From an uncultured Pelagibacteraceae bacterium (lineage in GTDB: Bacteria > Pseudomonadota > Alphaproteobacteria > Pelagibacterales > Pelagibacteraceae): a stretch of 5,906 nucleotides of DNA. The stretch lies in NCBI GenBank assembly GCA_902590295.1, contig CACIWH010000021.1, positions 1 through 5,906 on the forward strand. Reading direction: 5' to 3'. The position numbers and the translations under genes are program-made. Positions 1 through 5,906 of this stretch are shown piece after piece. The notes beneath the pieces are model-generated. The model saw only the letters and a program-made list of their open reading frames with translations, searched no databases and was not told the DNA's origin. Each line of letters opens with the position of its first letter. Within the stretch, counting starts at the first letter, position 1.

Positions 1-1
1 T

Positions 2-631
2 GGATTTTGTGGATATGTATTTGCTATGTATAATACCACTGTAGCGAACACTAATTTCATAATTCAAACCCAAATTTTATTTTTAGCGATATTTGGTTAT
101 ATTTTTCTTAAAGAGAAAATTTCTAAAATAACTTTAATTTCAATATTTTTAGCAATTGCAGGTGTAATATTAATGATTGGCTCTTCATTATCCCCAGGCC
201 AGATGACAGGAAATCTTGCTGCTTTTATAATGCCAATATCTTTTGCTATTTTAATTTTAGTTATCCGTAAGTATCCGCATGTAGACATGATACCATTACA
301 GTTGATAGCAGGCATCGTTGCAATGGTTGTTGGTTATTTAATAGCTGGTAAAATTAATATTTCATATCATGATATTTTCTTGGGCTTTTTAGCAGGTTTT
401 TTTCAATTAGGTTTTGGTTTTATATTAATCACAATAGGTGCAAGAAACACCCCTTCTGCAGTCGTAGGAATAATCATGATTACTGAGGCTGTTTTAGGTC
501 CATTATGGGCATGGATGTTTGCTAACGAAAATCCTCCGATGACCGTTCTAATAGGCGGAAGTGTAATTATATTTGCAGTTTTGTTACAATTTTTATTAGT
601 AAAAAAAAAGGACAATTCACAAGTAGTTTAA
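2..631 (+). CDS. DMT-superfamily (EamA-like) membrane transporter, 5' end cut by the window
   Basis: Inner-membrane permease of the drug/metabolite transporter type; the substrate cannot be told from sequence. The frame is open from base 2 through the ATG at 26, so that ATG is internal and the true start lies upstream. About 209 residues are visible, against roughly 280-300 in the family, so some 70-90 N-terminal residues are missing. Counting from the ATG at 26, hydrophobic segments lie at about 12-28, 35-55, 62-80, 88-108, 115-137, 143-165 and 173-192. They are followed by a short Lys-rich cytoplasmic tail. Two EamA signatures are recognisable. The end of repeat 1 has a segment like NTNFIIQTQILFLAIFGY followed by KEKIS at 29-33. 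Repeat 2 has NTPSAVVGIIMITEAVLGPL at 141-160, followed by an Asn-Glu-Asn-Pro-Pro loop. The tail codons contain a run of nine A (601-609). The family is fairly certain; the transported compound is unknown. No terminator is visible before the next gene. Confidence 0.88.
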   Translation, partial: GFCGYVFAMYNTTVANTNFIIQTQILFLAIFGYIFLKEKISKITLISIFLAIAGVILMIGSSLSPGQMTGNLAAFIMPISFAILILVIRKYPHVDMIPLQLIAGIVAMVVGYLIAGKINISYHDIFLGFLAGFFQLGFGFILITIGARNTPSAVVGIIMITEAVLGPLWAWMFANENPPMTVLIGGSVIIFAVLLQFLLVKKKDNSQVV

Positions 632-634
632 AAA

Positions 635-662
635 TTGACTTTCTAAAAATAAATTCTAAGCT
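635..662 (+). promoter_or_regulatory. Possible sigma70-type promoter for the oxygenase gene
   Basis: TTGACT at 635-640 matches five of six bases of the -35 consensus. Sixteen bases later TAAGCT at 657-662 is a weak -10 (three of six). If used, transcription would begin about base 669, which is the A of the oxygenase start codon, giving a leaderless or nearly leaderless mRNA. AT-rich DNA yields chance matches and the -10 is poor, so this is tentative. Read-through from the transporter gene 37 bases upstream is the alternative. Confidence 0.25.
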
Positions 663-668
663 TAAATT

Positions 669-1163
669 ATGGTAAAAGTTGTTGATAATCTCTTAAGCCC
701 TGATGAATTTAAAAAATTGAATGATGTGTTAATGGGTCCCGAATTTCCTTGGTATTTCTTGCCAAGCAAAGTTCATTCTGGTGACGGAAATTTTCAGTTT
801 TGCCACAATTTCATATTATCTGGCAAGATAGTATCTAAATTTGTAACTATTTTGGATCCTTTTTTAACTAAATTAAACATGAAAAAAGTAATTAGAATTA
901 AAGCTAACAAAACATTTAAAAAAAAAGAGAATATTGAGTCTGCAATGCATACTGATGTGACCAGGAAAGATGATGAAAAATTTAAGACTGCGGTTTTTTA
1001 TTGTAATTCTAACAATGGCTCTACTATGTTTGAAAATGGTAAAAAAGTTGAAAGTAAAGCGAACAGAGCAGTAGTATTTGATGGTAGAACTTTACATTGC
1101 GGAGTAGATTGCACAGATTCGCTTAGAAGAGTTGTAATAAACTTTAATTATATAGATGAGTAA
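669..1163 (+). CDS. Small 2-oxoglutarate/Fe(II)-dependent oxygenase-fold protein
   Basis: Complete 164-residue protein, predicted cytoplasmic, with no signal peptide or membrane segment. It shows the facial triad of 2OG-Fe(II) dioxygenases in the right order: His94-x-Asp96 (in AMHTDV) and His143 (in TLHCGV). Arg153 or Arg154 lies about ten residues later in a strand (RRVVINFNY) and would bind the 2-oxoglutarate carboxylate. Between them, the TAVFYCNSNNGSTMFENGKK stretch (107-126) and NRAVVFDG (132-139) match the double-stranded beta-helix core of prolyl-4-hydroxylase-like enzymes common in marine bacteria and their phages. The expected chemistry is hydroxylation coupled to decarboxylation of 2-oxoglutarate; the substrate cannot be inferred. 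The start is well fixed because an in-frame TAA lies at 663-665, just before the ATG at 669. No SD sequence is visible upstream. The gene follows the transporter by 37 bases and precedes the glycine riboswitch; a functional link to either is unproven. Confidence 0.82.
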   Translation: MVKVVDNLLSPDEFKKLNDVLMGPEFPWYFLPSKVHSGDGNFQFCHNFILSGKIVSKFVTILDPFLTKLNMKKVIRIKANKTFKKKENIESAMHTDVTRKDDEKFKTAVFYCNSNNGSTMFENGKKVESKANRAVVFDGRTLHCGVDCTDSLRRVVINFNYIDE

Positions 1164-1263
1164 AATCTATTTTAACTAACTTTCCCTCTAAAAACCTTAT
1201 TTACTTACATTTATGATATATTTTTTGTCTATCTTTTTGTTTATTTATATGCTATTAAAATTC
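1164..1263. other. AT-rich intergenic stretch upstream of the glycine riboswitch
   Basis: About 100 bases between the oxygenase stop codon and the first aptamer. The region is strongly T-rich on the + strand and has no credible ORF. No strong terminator was found; only a weak six-base-pair AT stem spans the oxygenase stop codon. The right half contains the promoter candidate for the gcv operon. Nothing else is recognised. Confidence 0.6.
1225..1253 (+). promoter_or_regulatory. Candidate sigma70-type promoter of the gcvTHP operon
   Basis: TTGTCT at 1225-1230 (four of six -35 bases) is separated by 17 bases from TATGCT at 1248-1253 (four of six -10 bases). The predicted start point, about 1259-1261, falls just before the first paired base of the riboswitch at 1265, which is what a riboswitch leader needs. 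That placement is the main support, because AT-rich DNA offers many chance matches. Confidence 0.42.
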
Positions 1264-1264
1264 A

Positions 1265-1336
1265 TACGGGAGAGACTACATATTTGTAGCGCCGAAGGAG
1301 CAACCACCCCGGAAACTCTCAGGCAAAAGGACCGTA
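1265..1336 (+). promoter_or_regulatory. Glycine riboswitch aptamer 1
   Basis: P1 is TACGG (1265-1269) with CCGTA (1332-1336). P2 is GAGAG (1270-1274) with CTCTC (1316-1320). A hairpin of five pairs, CTACA (1276-1280) with TGTAG (1285-1289), forms the P3 arm and leads into the conserved GCCGAAGGAGCAA (1291-1303). The variable arm that follows, CCACCCCGG (1304-1312), can form at most two pairs and exposes ACCCC. Of the two aptamers this one matches the consensus better. Confidence 0.92.
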
Positions 1337-1344
1337 CATATTAA

Positions 1345-1404
1345 CTCTGGAAAGAGATAAATTCTCGCCGAAGGAGCCAAAATCTCTCAGGCACACCGAC
1401 AGAG
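1345..1404 (+). promoter_or_regulatory. Glycine riboswitch aptamer 2 (compact)
   Basis: P1 is CTCTG (1345-1349) with CAGAG (1400-1404). The core GCCGAAGGAGCC is at 1367-1378 and CTCTCAGGCA at 1384-1393. At 60 bases it is unusually small. The variable P3b arm is absent, with only about AAAA between core and P2. When aligned with aptamer 1, P2 (1350-1354 with 1384-1388) carries an A-C mismatch at 1352/1386 and the P3 hairpin shrinks to AGA/TCT (1355-1357, 1363-1365). An alternative P2, AGAGAT (1353-1358) with ATCTCT (1382-1387), has six perfect pairs but abolishes that hairpin. Confidence 0.88.
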
Positions 1405-1426
1405 GGGGTTTTGAAGAGTTAATATG
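1405..1426 (+). promoter_or_regulatory. Riboswitch expression platform and gcvT ribosome binding site
   Basis: It starts with GGGG directly after the P1 strand of aptamer 2 and contains a modest SD-like GAAGAG at 1413-1418, five bases before the ATG at 1424. AGAGTTAATATG (1415-1426) is the exact reverse complement of CATATTAACTCT (1337-1348), so the SD and start codon can be hidden by the inter-aptamer linker. No U-run terminator is present. The pairing is seen directly; its regulatory role is inferred. Confidence 0.65.
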
Positions 1427-2527
1427 AATGTAAAAAAAACAGCACTGTACGAATTGCACAAAAGGCACAACGCTAAGTTCGTTGAGTTCGCTGGTTATAG
1501 TATGCCAATTCAATACTCTGAGGGAATTGTAAAAGAACATAATACTACAAGAAATAAGTCTGGAATTTTTGACGTTTCGCATATGGGGCAGTTATTCATT
1601 AAATACAGTGATGACATAACAGATAAGCTCCAAGAAATTTTACCAACTGACCTCAAGAATTTAAAAATTAATCAAAGTAAGTATTCGTTTTTAATGAAAG
1701 AAAATGGGGGAATATATGATGATCTTATTATCACCAGGATGAAAGATCAGTACATGATTATTTTAAATGCTGCATGTAAACAAAACGATCTTCAGATTAT
1801 TAAAAATAAAATAAATAATCAAAATTTGGATATAAACAATGATTTATCTCTTATAGCGATACAAGGTCCAGAGTCTAAAACAATTCTTGAAAATGTGGTT
1901 TCAAATGTATCAAAATTAAAATTCATGAATGGAGGAAACTTTTCTTTTGCAAATAATGAAATCTTTATAACAAGGTCCGGATATACAGGTGAAGATGGCT
2001 TTGAAATATCATTACCTAATAAAGTTGCAATCTCTTTTGTAGAAGAATTAATTTTAAAAGGGTCAAGTTTAATCGGTTTAGGTGCAAGAGATACTTTAAG
2101 ATTAGAGGCAGGTTTATGCTTATATGGTCATGACATAAATGAAAATACCAGTCCAGTTGAAGCAAATTTAAAATGGGCTATTTCAAAAAATAGAATCAAT
2201 GATAATTTTACAGGGTCACAAAAAATAAAAAAACAAATTGAAGAAGGTGTATCAAAATTAAGAGTTGGTATCAAACCAGAGACTAGAGTTATAGCAAGAG
2301 AGTCAACGAAAATTTTTGATGAAAAAGACAATGAAATTGGAAAAGTTACAAGCGGCACATTTGGACCAAGTGTTAATGCATCTATTGCGATGGGCTATAT
2401 TTCAAATTCTCATTCTAAAACAGATACAAAAGTTTTCTTAGAAGTAAGAGGGAAAAAAGTACCTGCCAATGTTTGTGATTTACCGTTTTATAGAAAAAGT
2501 TATGTGAAAGGAGAAGCTAATGTCTAA
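1424..2527 (+). CDS. gcvT: Aminomethyltransferase, T-protein of the glycine cleavage system
   Basis: Transfers the one-carbon unit from the aminomethyl-lipoyl arm of GcvH to tetrahydrofolate, giving 5,10-methylene-THF and ammonia. It is cytoplasmic. The 367 residues match the family length (about 360-370). Family motifs in order: [14 protein letters not shown] (22-35), EHNTTR (38-43), [10 protein letters not shown] (47-56), and NGGIYDDLI (94-102) with the Asp99/Asp100 pair where the catalytic Asp lies. These are followed by [12 protein letters not shown] (185-196), [19 protein letters not shown] (219-237), [11 protein letters not shown] (243-253) and the C-terminal [21 protein letters not shown] (306-326). 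The start is fixed by an in-frame TGA at 1412-1414 and by the riboswitch ending here. The last eight bases overlap gcvH, implying translational coupling. Codons 8-22 are unusually rich in C or G at third positions (11 of 15) compared with most of the gene. Confidence 0.97.
   Translation: MNVKKTALYELHKRHNAKFVEFAGYSMPIQYSEGIVKEHNTTRNKSGIFDVSHMGQLFIKYSDDITDKLQEILPTDLKNLKINQSKYSFLMKENGGIYDDLIITRMKDQYMIILNAACKQNDLQIIKNKINNQNLDINNDLSLIAIQGPESKTILENVVSNVSKLKFMNGGNFSFANNEIFITRSGYTGEDGFEISLPNKVAISFVEELILKGSSLIGLGARDTLRLEAGLCLYGHDINENTSPVEANLKWAISKNRINDNFTGSQKIKKQIEEGVSKLRVGIKPETRVIARESTKIFDEKDNEIGKVTSGTFGPSVNASIAMGYISNSHSKTDTKVFLEVRGKKVPANVCDLPFYRKSYVKGEANV
2508..2513 (+). promoter_or_regulatory. Shine-Dalgarno site of gcvH inside gcvT
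   Basis: AAGGAG lies six bases before the gcvH ATG at 2520, within the last codons of gcvT. It is clearly stronger than the gcvT site. This suits coupled, high-level translation of the carrier protein and supports the overlapping start. Confidence 0.8.
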
Positions 2528-2900
2528 TACAAAATTTTCAAAAGAACATGAATGGATTACATTAGATGGGGAAGTTGGAACTATTGGAATTACAAAACAT
2601 GCAACTGAAATGTTAGGTGACATAGTTTTTGCTGAATTACCTGAGAAAGGATCTAATGTTGAAAAAGACGGAACTGCAGGGGTGGTAGAGTCAACAAAGG
2701 CCGCTAGCGATGTATATACTCCAGTAAGTGGTGAGATTGTAGAAATTAATCAATCAATTGTTGATGATCCATCAAAAATCAATGCTGACCCAGAGGGTGG
2801 AGCGTGGTTTTTTAAATTAAAGTTAAAAGATAAATCAGAACTCGATACTCTTATGAATAAAGAAGAGTATGATAAATTTGCAAAGGAGACATCAGCATAA
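2520..2900 (+). CDS. gcvH: Glycine cleavage system H-protein (lipoyl carrier)
   Basis: Small cytoplasmic carrier whose lipoyl-lysine arm shuttles the aminomethyl group from P- to T-protein and is reoxidised by L-protein. At 126 residues it matches the usual 125-130. The N-terminus KFSKEHEWI (5-13) and [25 protein letters not shown] (20-44) are typical. The lipoylation site is Lys60 in [16 protein letters not shown]; the common form is ESVKAASD, so Val is replaced by Thr just before the Lys. The trailing [24 protein letters not shown] (77-100) is also standard. Start: ATG with a good SD six bases upstream, overlapping the gcvT stop by eight bases. Lipoylation enzymes (LipA/LipB or LplA) are not in the window. 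Confidence 0.97.
   Translation: MSNTKFSKEHEWITLDGEVGTIGITKHATEMLGDIVFAELPEKGSNVEKDGTAGVVESTKAASDVYTPVSGEIVEINQSIVDDPSKINADPEGGAWFFKLKLKDKSELDTLMNKEEYDKFAKETSA
2883..2888 (+). promoter_or_regulatory. Shine-Dalgarno site of gcvP inside gcvH
   Basis: AAGGAG lies 11 bases before the gcvP ATG at 2900, somewhat farther than optimal. Because the gcvH stop and gcvP start share a base (TAATG), ribosomes finishing gcvH could restart directly, so the long spacing may matter little. Confidence 0.6.
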
Positions 2901-5770
2901 TGTTACCAAATTCAGAAAAAGATTTTTTAAAGAGACACATTGGACCTTCTAAAGAAGATCAATCAAAAATGTTAAAAGAATTAAATTATAAATCACTAGA
3001 TGATTTAATTGACAGCACAGTACCAGAAAAAATAAAGTTTAGAGGTGAATTAAATATTGGTGAGTCAAATTCAGAATATGAAGCTTTGAGAAAATTAAGA
3101 GCAATTTCAAAAAAAAATCAAGTTTACTCAAATTTTATTGGAATGGGTTATTACGGAACGTATACACCTTATGTAATTTTGAGAAATATATTAGAAAATC
3201 CAGGTTGGTATACTTCATATACGCCTTATCAGCCAGAAGTAGCTCAAGGAAGACTTGAGATGCTATTAAATTTTCAACAAATGATCGTTGACTTTACAGG
3301 AATGGATATTGCTAATGCTTCTTTATTAGATGAGGGCACAGCAGCAGCGGAAGCTATGGGCCTAAGTCACAGATTAAACAAAAAAGATAGCAATTTAGTT
3401 TTTGTATCTGAGGATTGTCATCCTCAAACAATAAATGTAATTCAAACTAGAGCTGAACCGATGGGTTTAAAAGTATTGGTTGGTAAAGAAGATGAGGTTT
3501 TAGACCAATTAAAAGAGGATTTAGTTTGTGGAATTTTACAATATCCTGGAACTTTAGGAGATATTAAGGACCCAAGTGAATCAATTAGCAAAATTCATAA
3601 AAAGAATGGTAAGGCTGTATTAGCTTGTGATTTGTTAGCATTAGCAAAATTAAAAACACCAAGAGAACTTGGTGCTGATATAGCAGTTGGAAGCTCACAA
3701 AGATTTGGTATTCCAATGGGATATGGTGGTCCACATGCAGCTTTTTTTGCAACAAAAGATGAGTACAAAAGATCAATGCCGGGAAGAATTGTAGGTGTGT
3801 CAGTTGATAGACACGGTAATAAGGCATATAGATTGTCCTTACAAACTAGAGAGCAACATATCAGAAGAGACAAGGCGACAAGTAACATTTGTACTGCTCA
3901 AGCTCTATTAGCAATTGTATCAGCAGCATATTCTATTTATCACGGCCCAGATGGGATTAAGAATATTTCTGAAAGAGTGTCACAATTAGCAAAAAGTTTT
4001 GCCGATAAAATAAAACAGTCTGGATATGAACTTTATTCCAATCATTTTTTTGATACTGTTACAATTATTACTAAAGAAAAAACTGATCAAATTTATAAAA
4101 ATGCTTTAAATCAAAAAGTTAATATACGTAAAGTAAATTCTGAAATGCTTGCAGTTTCTTTTGATGAAAGAAAAAATGTTTATAGAGTAAATCAATTATT
4201 AAAAATCTTTAACGCAGCTGAATCAATCAAAAAAGAGGATCCTTCAGTAAGTTTACCTAATCTTCCAAAAAACTTATTGAGAACCTCAAAATATTTAGAA
4301 CATCCAGTTTTCAACTCATATCATTCTGAAACTGAGATGCTGAGATATTTAAAAAGATTAGAAGATAAGGATATAGCATTGAATAGAACAATGATTGCAC
4401 TTGGCTCATGTACAATGAAGTTAAATGCTGCAGCAGAGATGATACCAATTTCATGGAAAGAGTTTGCAGAACCTCATCCATTTGTCCCAATTGAACAAAT
4501 GGAAGGATTTAGAGATCTATTTACCGATCTAAAAAATTGGTTGCGTTCCATAACTGGTTTTTCAGGTGTTTCTCTTCAACCTAATGCAGGTGCTCAGGGT
4601 GAATATGCAGGATTAATGGTTATCCGAAAGTATCATTTAGATAGAGATGAGGCTAATCGAAACATATGTTTAATTCCAAGTTCAGCACACGGTACTAATC
4701 CAGCAAGCGCACAAATGGCTGGAATGAAAGTTGTTGTTGTTAATTGTGATAAAGAAGGAAATGTTGATTTTGATGACTTAAAGAAAAAAGCAGAACAACA
4801 TTCTCAAAACCTTGGAGCTTTAATGGTAACTTACCCATCCACTCATGGAGTATTTGAAGAAAAAATATCAGATATTTGTGAGTTAGTTCATAAACATGGT
4901 GGTCAGGTTTATATGGATGGTGCAAATCTAAATGCATTAGTGGGAATTGCTAAACCAGGAAATTTTGGTCCAGACGTTTGTCATATTAACTTACATAAAA
5001 CGTTTTGTATTCCTCATGGTGGTGGAGGACCTGGAATGGGACCCATTGCTTGTAAAAGACATTTACAAGTTTATTTGCCTAACCACCCAGTCATAAAAGA
5101 TTGTGGACCAACATCTGGAATTGGAGCAGTTTCTGCAGCGCCTTGGGGAAGTTCAAGTATTTTATCAATTTCTTGGATGTATATTAAAATGATGGGATCT
5201 GCAGGATTAAAGCTTGCTACTCAAGTTGCGATACTGAATGCAAATTATATAGCTCACAGATTAAAAGATCATTTTCCCATTTTGTACAAAGGGTCAAATG
5301 GCAACGTGGCACACGAATGTATTATTGATATTAGAAATATCAAATCAGAAACAGGAATAACCGAGGAAGATATTGCGAAAAGATTAATTGATTATGGTTT
5401 TCATGCACCAACTATGTCCTGGCCTGTCGCTGGCACTATGATGATAGAACCAACTGAGAGTGAAAATTTGAGAGAGATAAATAGATTCTGTGATACGCTT
5501 ATTAAAATCAAATCTGAAATTGATAATATAAAATCTGGTAAATTTGATAAAATAGACAATCCTATAAAGAATGCACCTCACACAGATTTAGAGCTTTCAT
5601 CTGATGAATGGAGCCATAAATACACACGTGAAGAGGCAGCTTACCCATCTAAATATTTGAAAAGCAATAAATTTTGGCCACCAGTTGCTAGAGTAGATAA
5701 CGTATATGGAGATAAAAATATATTCTGTACTTGCCCAAGTATGGATGAGTTTAAAGAAGACGCAGCTTAA
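2900..5770 (+). CDS. gcvP: Glycine dehydrogenase (decarboxylating), P-protein, single-chain type
   Basis: PLP enzyme that decarboxylates glycine and attaches the remaining aminomethyl group to the lipoyl arm of GcvH. It is cytoplasmic. The 956 residues match the fused one-chain form (E. coli has 957), not the split GcvPA/GcvPB pair. The N-terminal half has RHIGP (12-16), [17 protein letters not shown] (142-158) and [13 protein letters not shown] (322-334). The catalytic C-terminal half has LGSCTMKLN (501-509), [13 protein letters not shown] (560-572) and [11 protein letters not shown] (594-604). Its PLP-binding Lys700 lies in [16 protein letters not shown], with the Gly-rich loop at 707-712. 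The C-terminus, with its [11 protein letters not shown] motif, is complete. No frameshift or missing key residue was seen. The start overlaps the gcvH stop by one base, making the third gene of a coupled operon. The ATG position fits the family N-terminus (F-x-x-RHIGP). Confidence 0.98.
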   Translation: MLPNSEKDFLKRHIGPSKEDQSKMLKELNYKSLDDLIDSTVPEKIKFRGELNIGESNSEYEALRKLRAISKKNQVYSNFIGMGYYGTYTPYVILRNILENPGWYTSYTPYQPEVAQGRLEMLLNFQQMIVDFTGMDIANASLLDEGTAAAEAMGLSHRLNKKDSNLVFVSEDCHPQTINVIQTRAEPMGLKVLVGKEDEVLDQLKEDLVCGILQYPGTLGDIKDPSESISKIHKKNGKAVLACDLLALAKLKTPRELGADIAVGSSQRFGIPMGYGGPHAAFFATKDEYKRSMPGRIVGVSVDRHGNKAYRLSLQTREQHIRRDKATSNICTAQALLAIVSAAYSIYHGPDGIKNISERVSQLAKSFADKIKQSGYELYSNHFFDTVTIITKEKTDQIYKNALNQKVNIRKVNSEMLAVSFDERKNVYRVNQLLKIFNAAESIKKEDPSVSLPNLPKNLLRTSKYLEHPVFNSYHSETEMLRYLKRLEDKDIALNRTMIALGSCTMKLNAAAEMIPISWKEFAEPHPFVPIEQMEGFRDLFTDLKNWLRSITGFSGVSLQPNAGAQGEYAGLMVIRKYHLDRDEANRNICLIPSSAHGTNPASAQMAGMKVVVVNCDKEGNVDFDDLKKKAEQHSQNLGALMVTYPSTHGVFEEKISDICELVHKHGGQVYMDGANLNALVGIAKPGNFGPDVCHINLHKTFCIPHGGGGPGMGPIACKRHLQVYLPNHPVIKDCGPTSGIGAVSAAPWGSSSILSISWMYIKMMGSAGLKLATQVAILNANYIAHRLKDHFPILYKGSNGNVAHECIIDIRNIKSETGITEEDIAKRLIDYGFHAPTMSWPVAGTMMIEPTESENLREINRFCDTLIKIKSEIDNIKSGKFDKIDNPIKNAPHTDLELSSDEWSHKYTREEAAYPSKYLKSNKFWPPVARVDNVYGDKNIFCTCPSMDEFKEDAA

Positions 5771-5775
5771 AATTA

Positions 5776-5906
5776 ATGAAAGTTGCAGTCATTGGCTCAG
5801 GTATTTCAGGACTAAGTGCTGCGTATTTTTTATCAAAAAGATATAAAGTTGATCTATTTGAAAAAGAAGATCGTTTTGGAGGACACTCTCACACAATTGA
5901 TATTAA
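5776..5906 (+). CDS. FAD/NAD-binding amine-oxidase-like protein, 3' end cut by the window
   Basis: Only the first 43 residues are visible: [20 protein letters not shown], then a second strand and [10 protein letters not shown]. This is a Rossmann dinucleotide fold: beta strand, GxGxxG as GSGISG (7-12), helix, then a strand ending in Glu29, which would hold the adenosine ribose. An arginine and a Gly-Gly pair follow (Arg33, Gly35-Gly36), as in amine oxidases and desaturase-like flavoproteins. GGHSHT resembles the start of the COG2907 group of predicted NAD/FAD-binding proteins, but 43 residues cannot settle this. The ATG lies five bases after the gcvP stop with no clear SD close by, so the gene is probably cotranscribed and possibly translated by reinitiation. 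Its role relative to glycine catabolism is unknown. Confidence 0.8.
   Translation, partial: MKVAVIGSGISGLSAAYFLSKRYKVDLFEKEDRFGGHSHTIDI

Larger units (their letters stand above)
1265..1426 (+). promoter_or_regulatory. Tandem glycine riboswitch controlling gcvTHP
   Basis: Cis-acting mRNA leader that binds glycine, the substrate of the enzyme system encoded just downstream. It contains two copies of the glycine-aptamer core, CGCCGAAGGAGC at 1290-1301 and 1366-1377. Each is followed by CTCTCAGGCA, at 1316-1325 and 1384-1393. Aptamer 1 also has the classical AAAAGGAC (1325-1332). The aptamers are joined by an eight-base linker (1337-1344), typical of the tandem class. Downstream there is no stem followed by a U-run before the ATG, so control by transcription termination looks unlikely. 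Instead, 1415-1426 (SD-like bases plus AUG) is perfectly complementary to 1337-1348. That suggests translational control, with glycine switching expression on. The identity is essentially certain from the motifs; the switching mechanism is inferred. Confidence 0.96.

Noticed and set aside
26..28. ATG at 26 as the true start of the transporter
   Set aside because: The frame stays open to the window edge with hydrophobic family-like residues before it, and the protein would lack most of its first EamA repeat.
1152..1173. Possible terminator: ATAGAT (1152-1157) with ATCTAT (1165-1170), followed by TTT
   Set aside because: The stem has six mostly A-T pairs, a seven-base loop and only a short T run, and it overlaps the oxygenase stop codon. 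It is too weak to call.
1402..1408. GAGGGGG as the gcvT SD sequence
   Set aside because: It lies 15 bases before the ATG and partly inside aptamer-2 P1; GAAGAG at 1413-1418 is better placed.
1400..1423. Intrinsic terminator as the riboswitch output
   Set aside because: There is no stem followed by a U-run between aptamer 2 and the gcvT ATG, so a transcription-attenuation mechanism is not supported.
1319..1582. 87-codon open frame on the minus strand across the riboswitch and gcvT start
   Set aside because: It lies antisense to a well-supported riboswitch and gcvT, has no family motif, and has a composition expected of a chance frame.
3585..3888. Overlapping minus-strand open frames within gcvP
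   Set aside because: They are antisense to strongly conserved P-protein sequence, have no motifs, and are typical shadows of an AT-rich coding strand.
1..5906. CRISPR arrays, tRNA or rRNA genes, insertion sequences, inverted terminal repeats
   Set aside because: None was seen on reading; the only internal repeat of note is the duplicated glycine-aptamer core.

Overview
The window is a short, gene-dense stretch of a very AT-rich bacterial genome (roughly 30% GC by eye). Proteins are rich in Lys, Ile and Asn, and most synonymous positions carry A or T. Gaps between genes are tiny, and all genes are on the + strand. Together with a tandem glycine riboswitch ahead of gcvT-gcvH-gcvP, this fits a streamlined marine alphaproteobacterium of the SAR11/Pelagibacter type. 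That assignment is inferred from style and context; there is no rRNA or other marker here to prove it.

Layout from left to right. (1) Bases 2-631 are the 3' part of a DMT/EamA-family membrane transporter gene that starts before the window. (2) Bases 669-1163 encode a small, complete 2-oxoglutarate/Fe(II) oxygenase-fold protein of unknown substrate. It has no visible Shine-Dalgarno (SD) sequence and a promoter-like match that would start the RNA at its AUG. (3) Bases 1164-1423 are a 260-base intergenic region: an AT-rich, promoter-like half, then a two-aptamer glycine riboswitch (about 1265-1404), then a short expression platform reaching the gcvT start codon. (4) Bases 1424-5770 are the glycine cleavage operon gcvT-gcvH-gcvP, with overlapping stop and start codons at both junctions. 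(5) Bases 5776-5906 are the start of a FAD/NAD-binding (amine-oxidase-like, probably COG2907-type) gene only 5 bases after gcvP, cut by the window end.

How the parts work together. GcvP (P-protein) decarboxylates glycine and loads the aminomethyl group on the lipoyl arm of GcvH. GcvT (T-protein) then passes the one-carbon unit to tetrahydrofolate and releases ammonia. The fourth subunit, dihydrolipoyl dehydrogenase (L-protein), is not in the window. The riboswitch senses the substrate, glycine, and should turn the operon on.

The most informative observation is a perfect 12-base complementarity between the linker plus P1 5' strand of aptamer 2 (1337-1348) and the SD-like region plus AUG of gcvT (1415-1426). 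The same bases are needed for aptamer-2 P1. This gives a concrete model of a glycine-activated translational switch: without glycine the AUG is buried, and with glycine P1 captures the masking strand. No wholly new system is seen; the transporter, oxygenase and glycine cleavage genes belong to known families.
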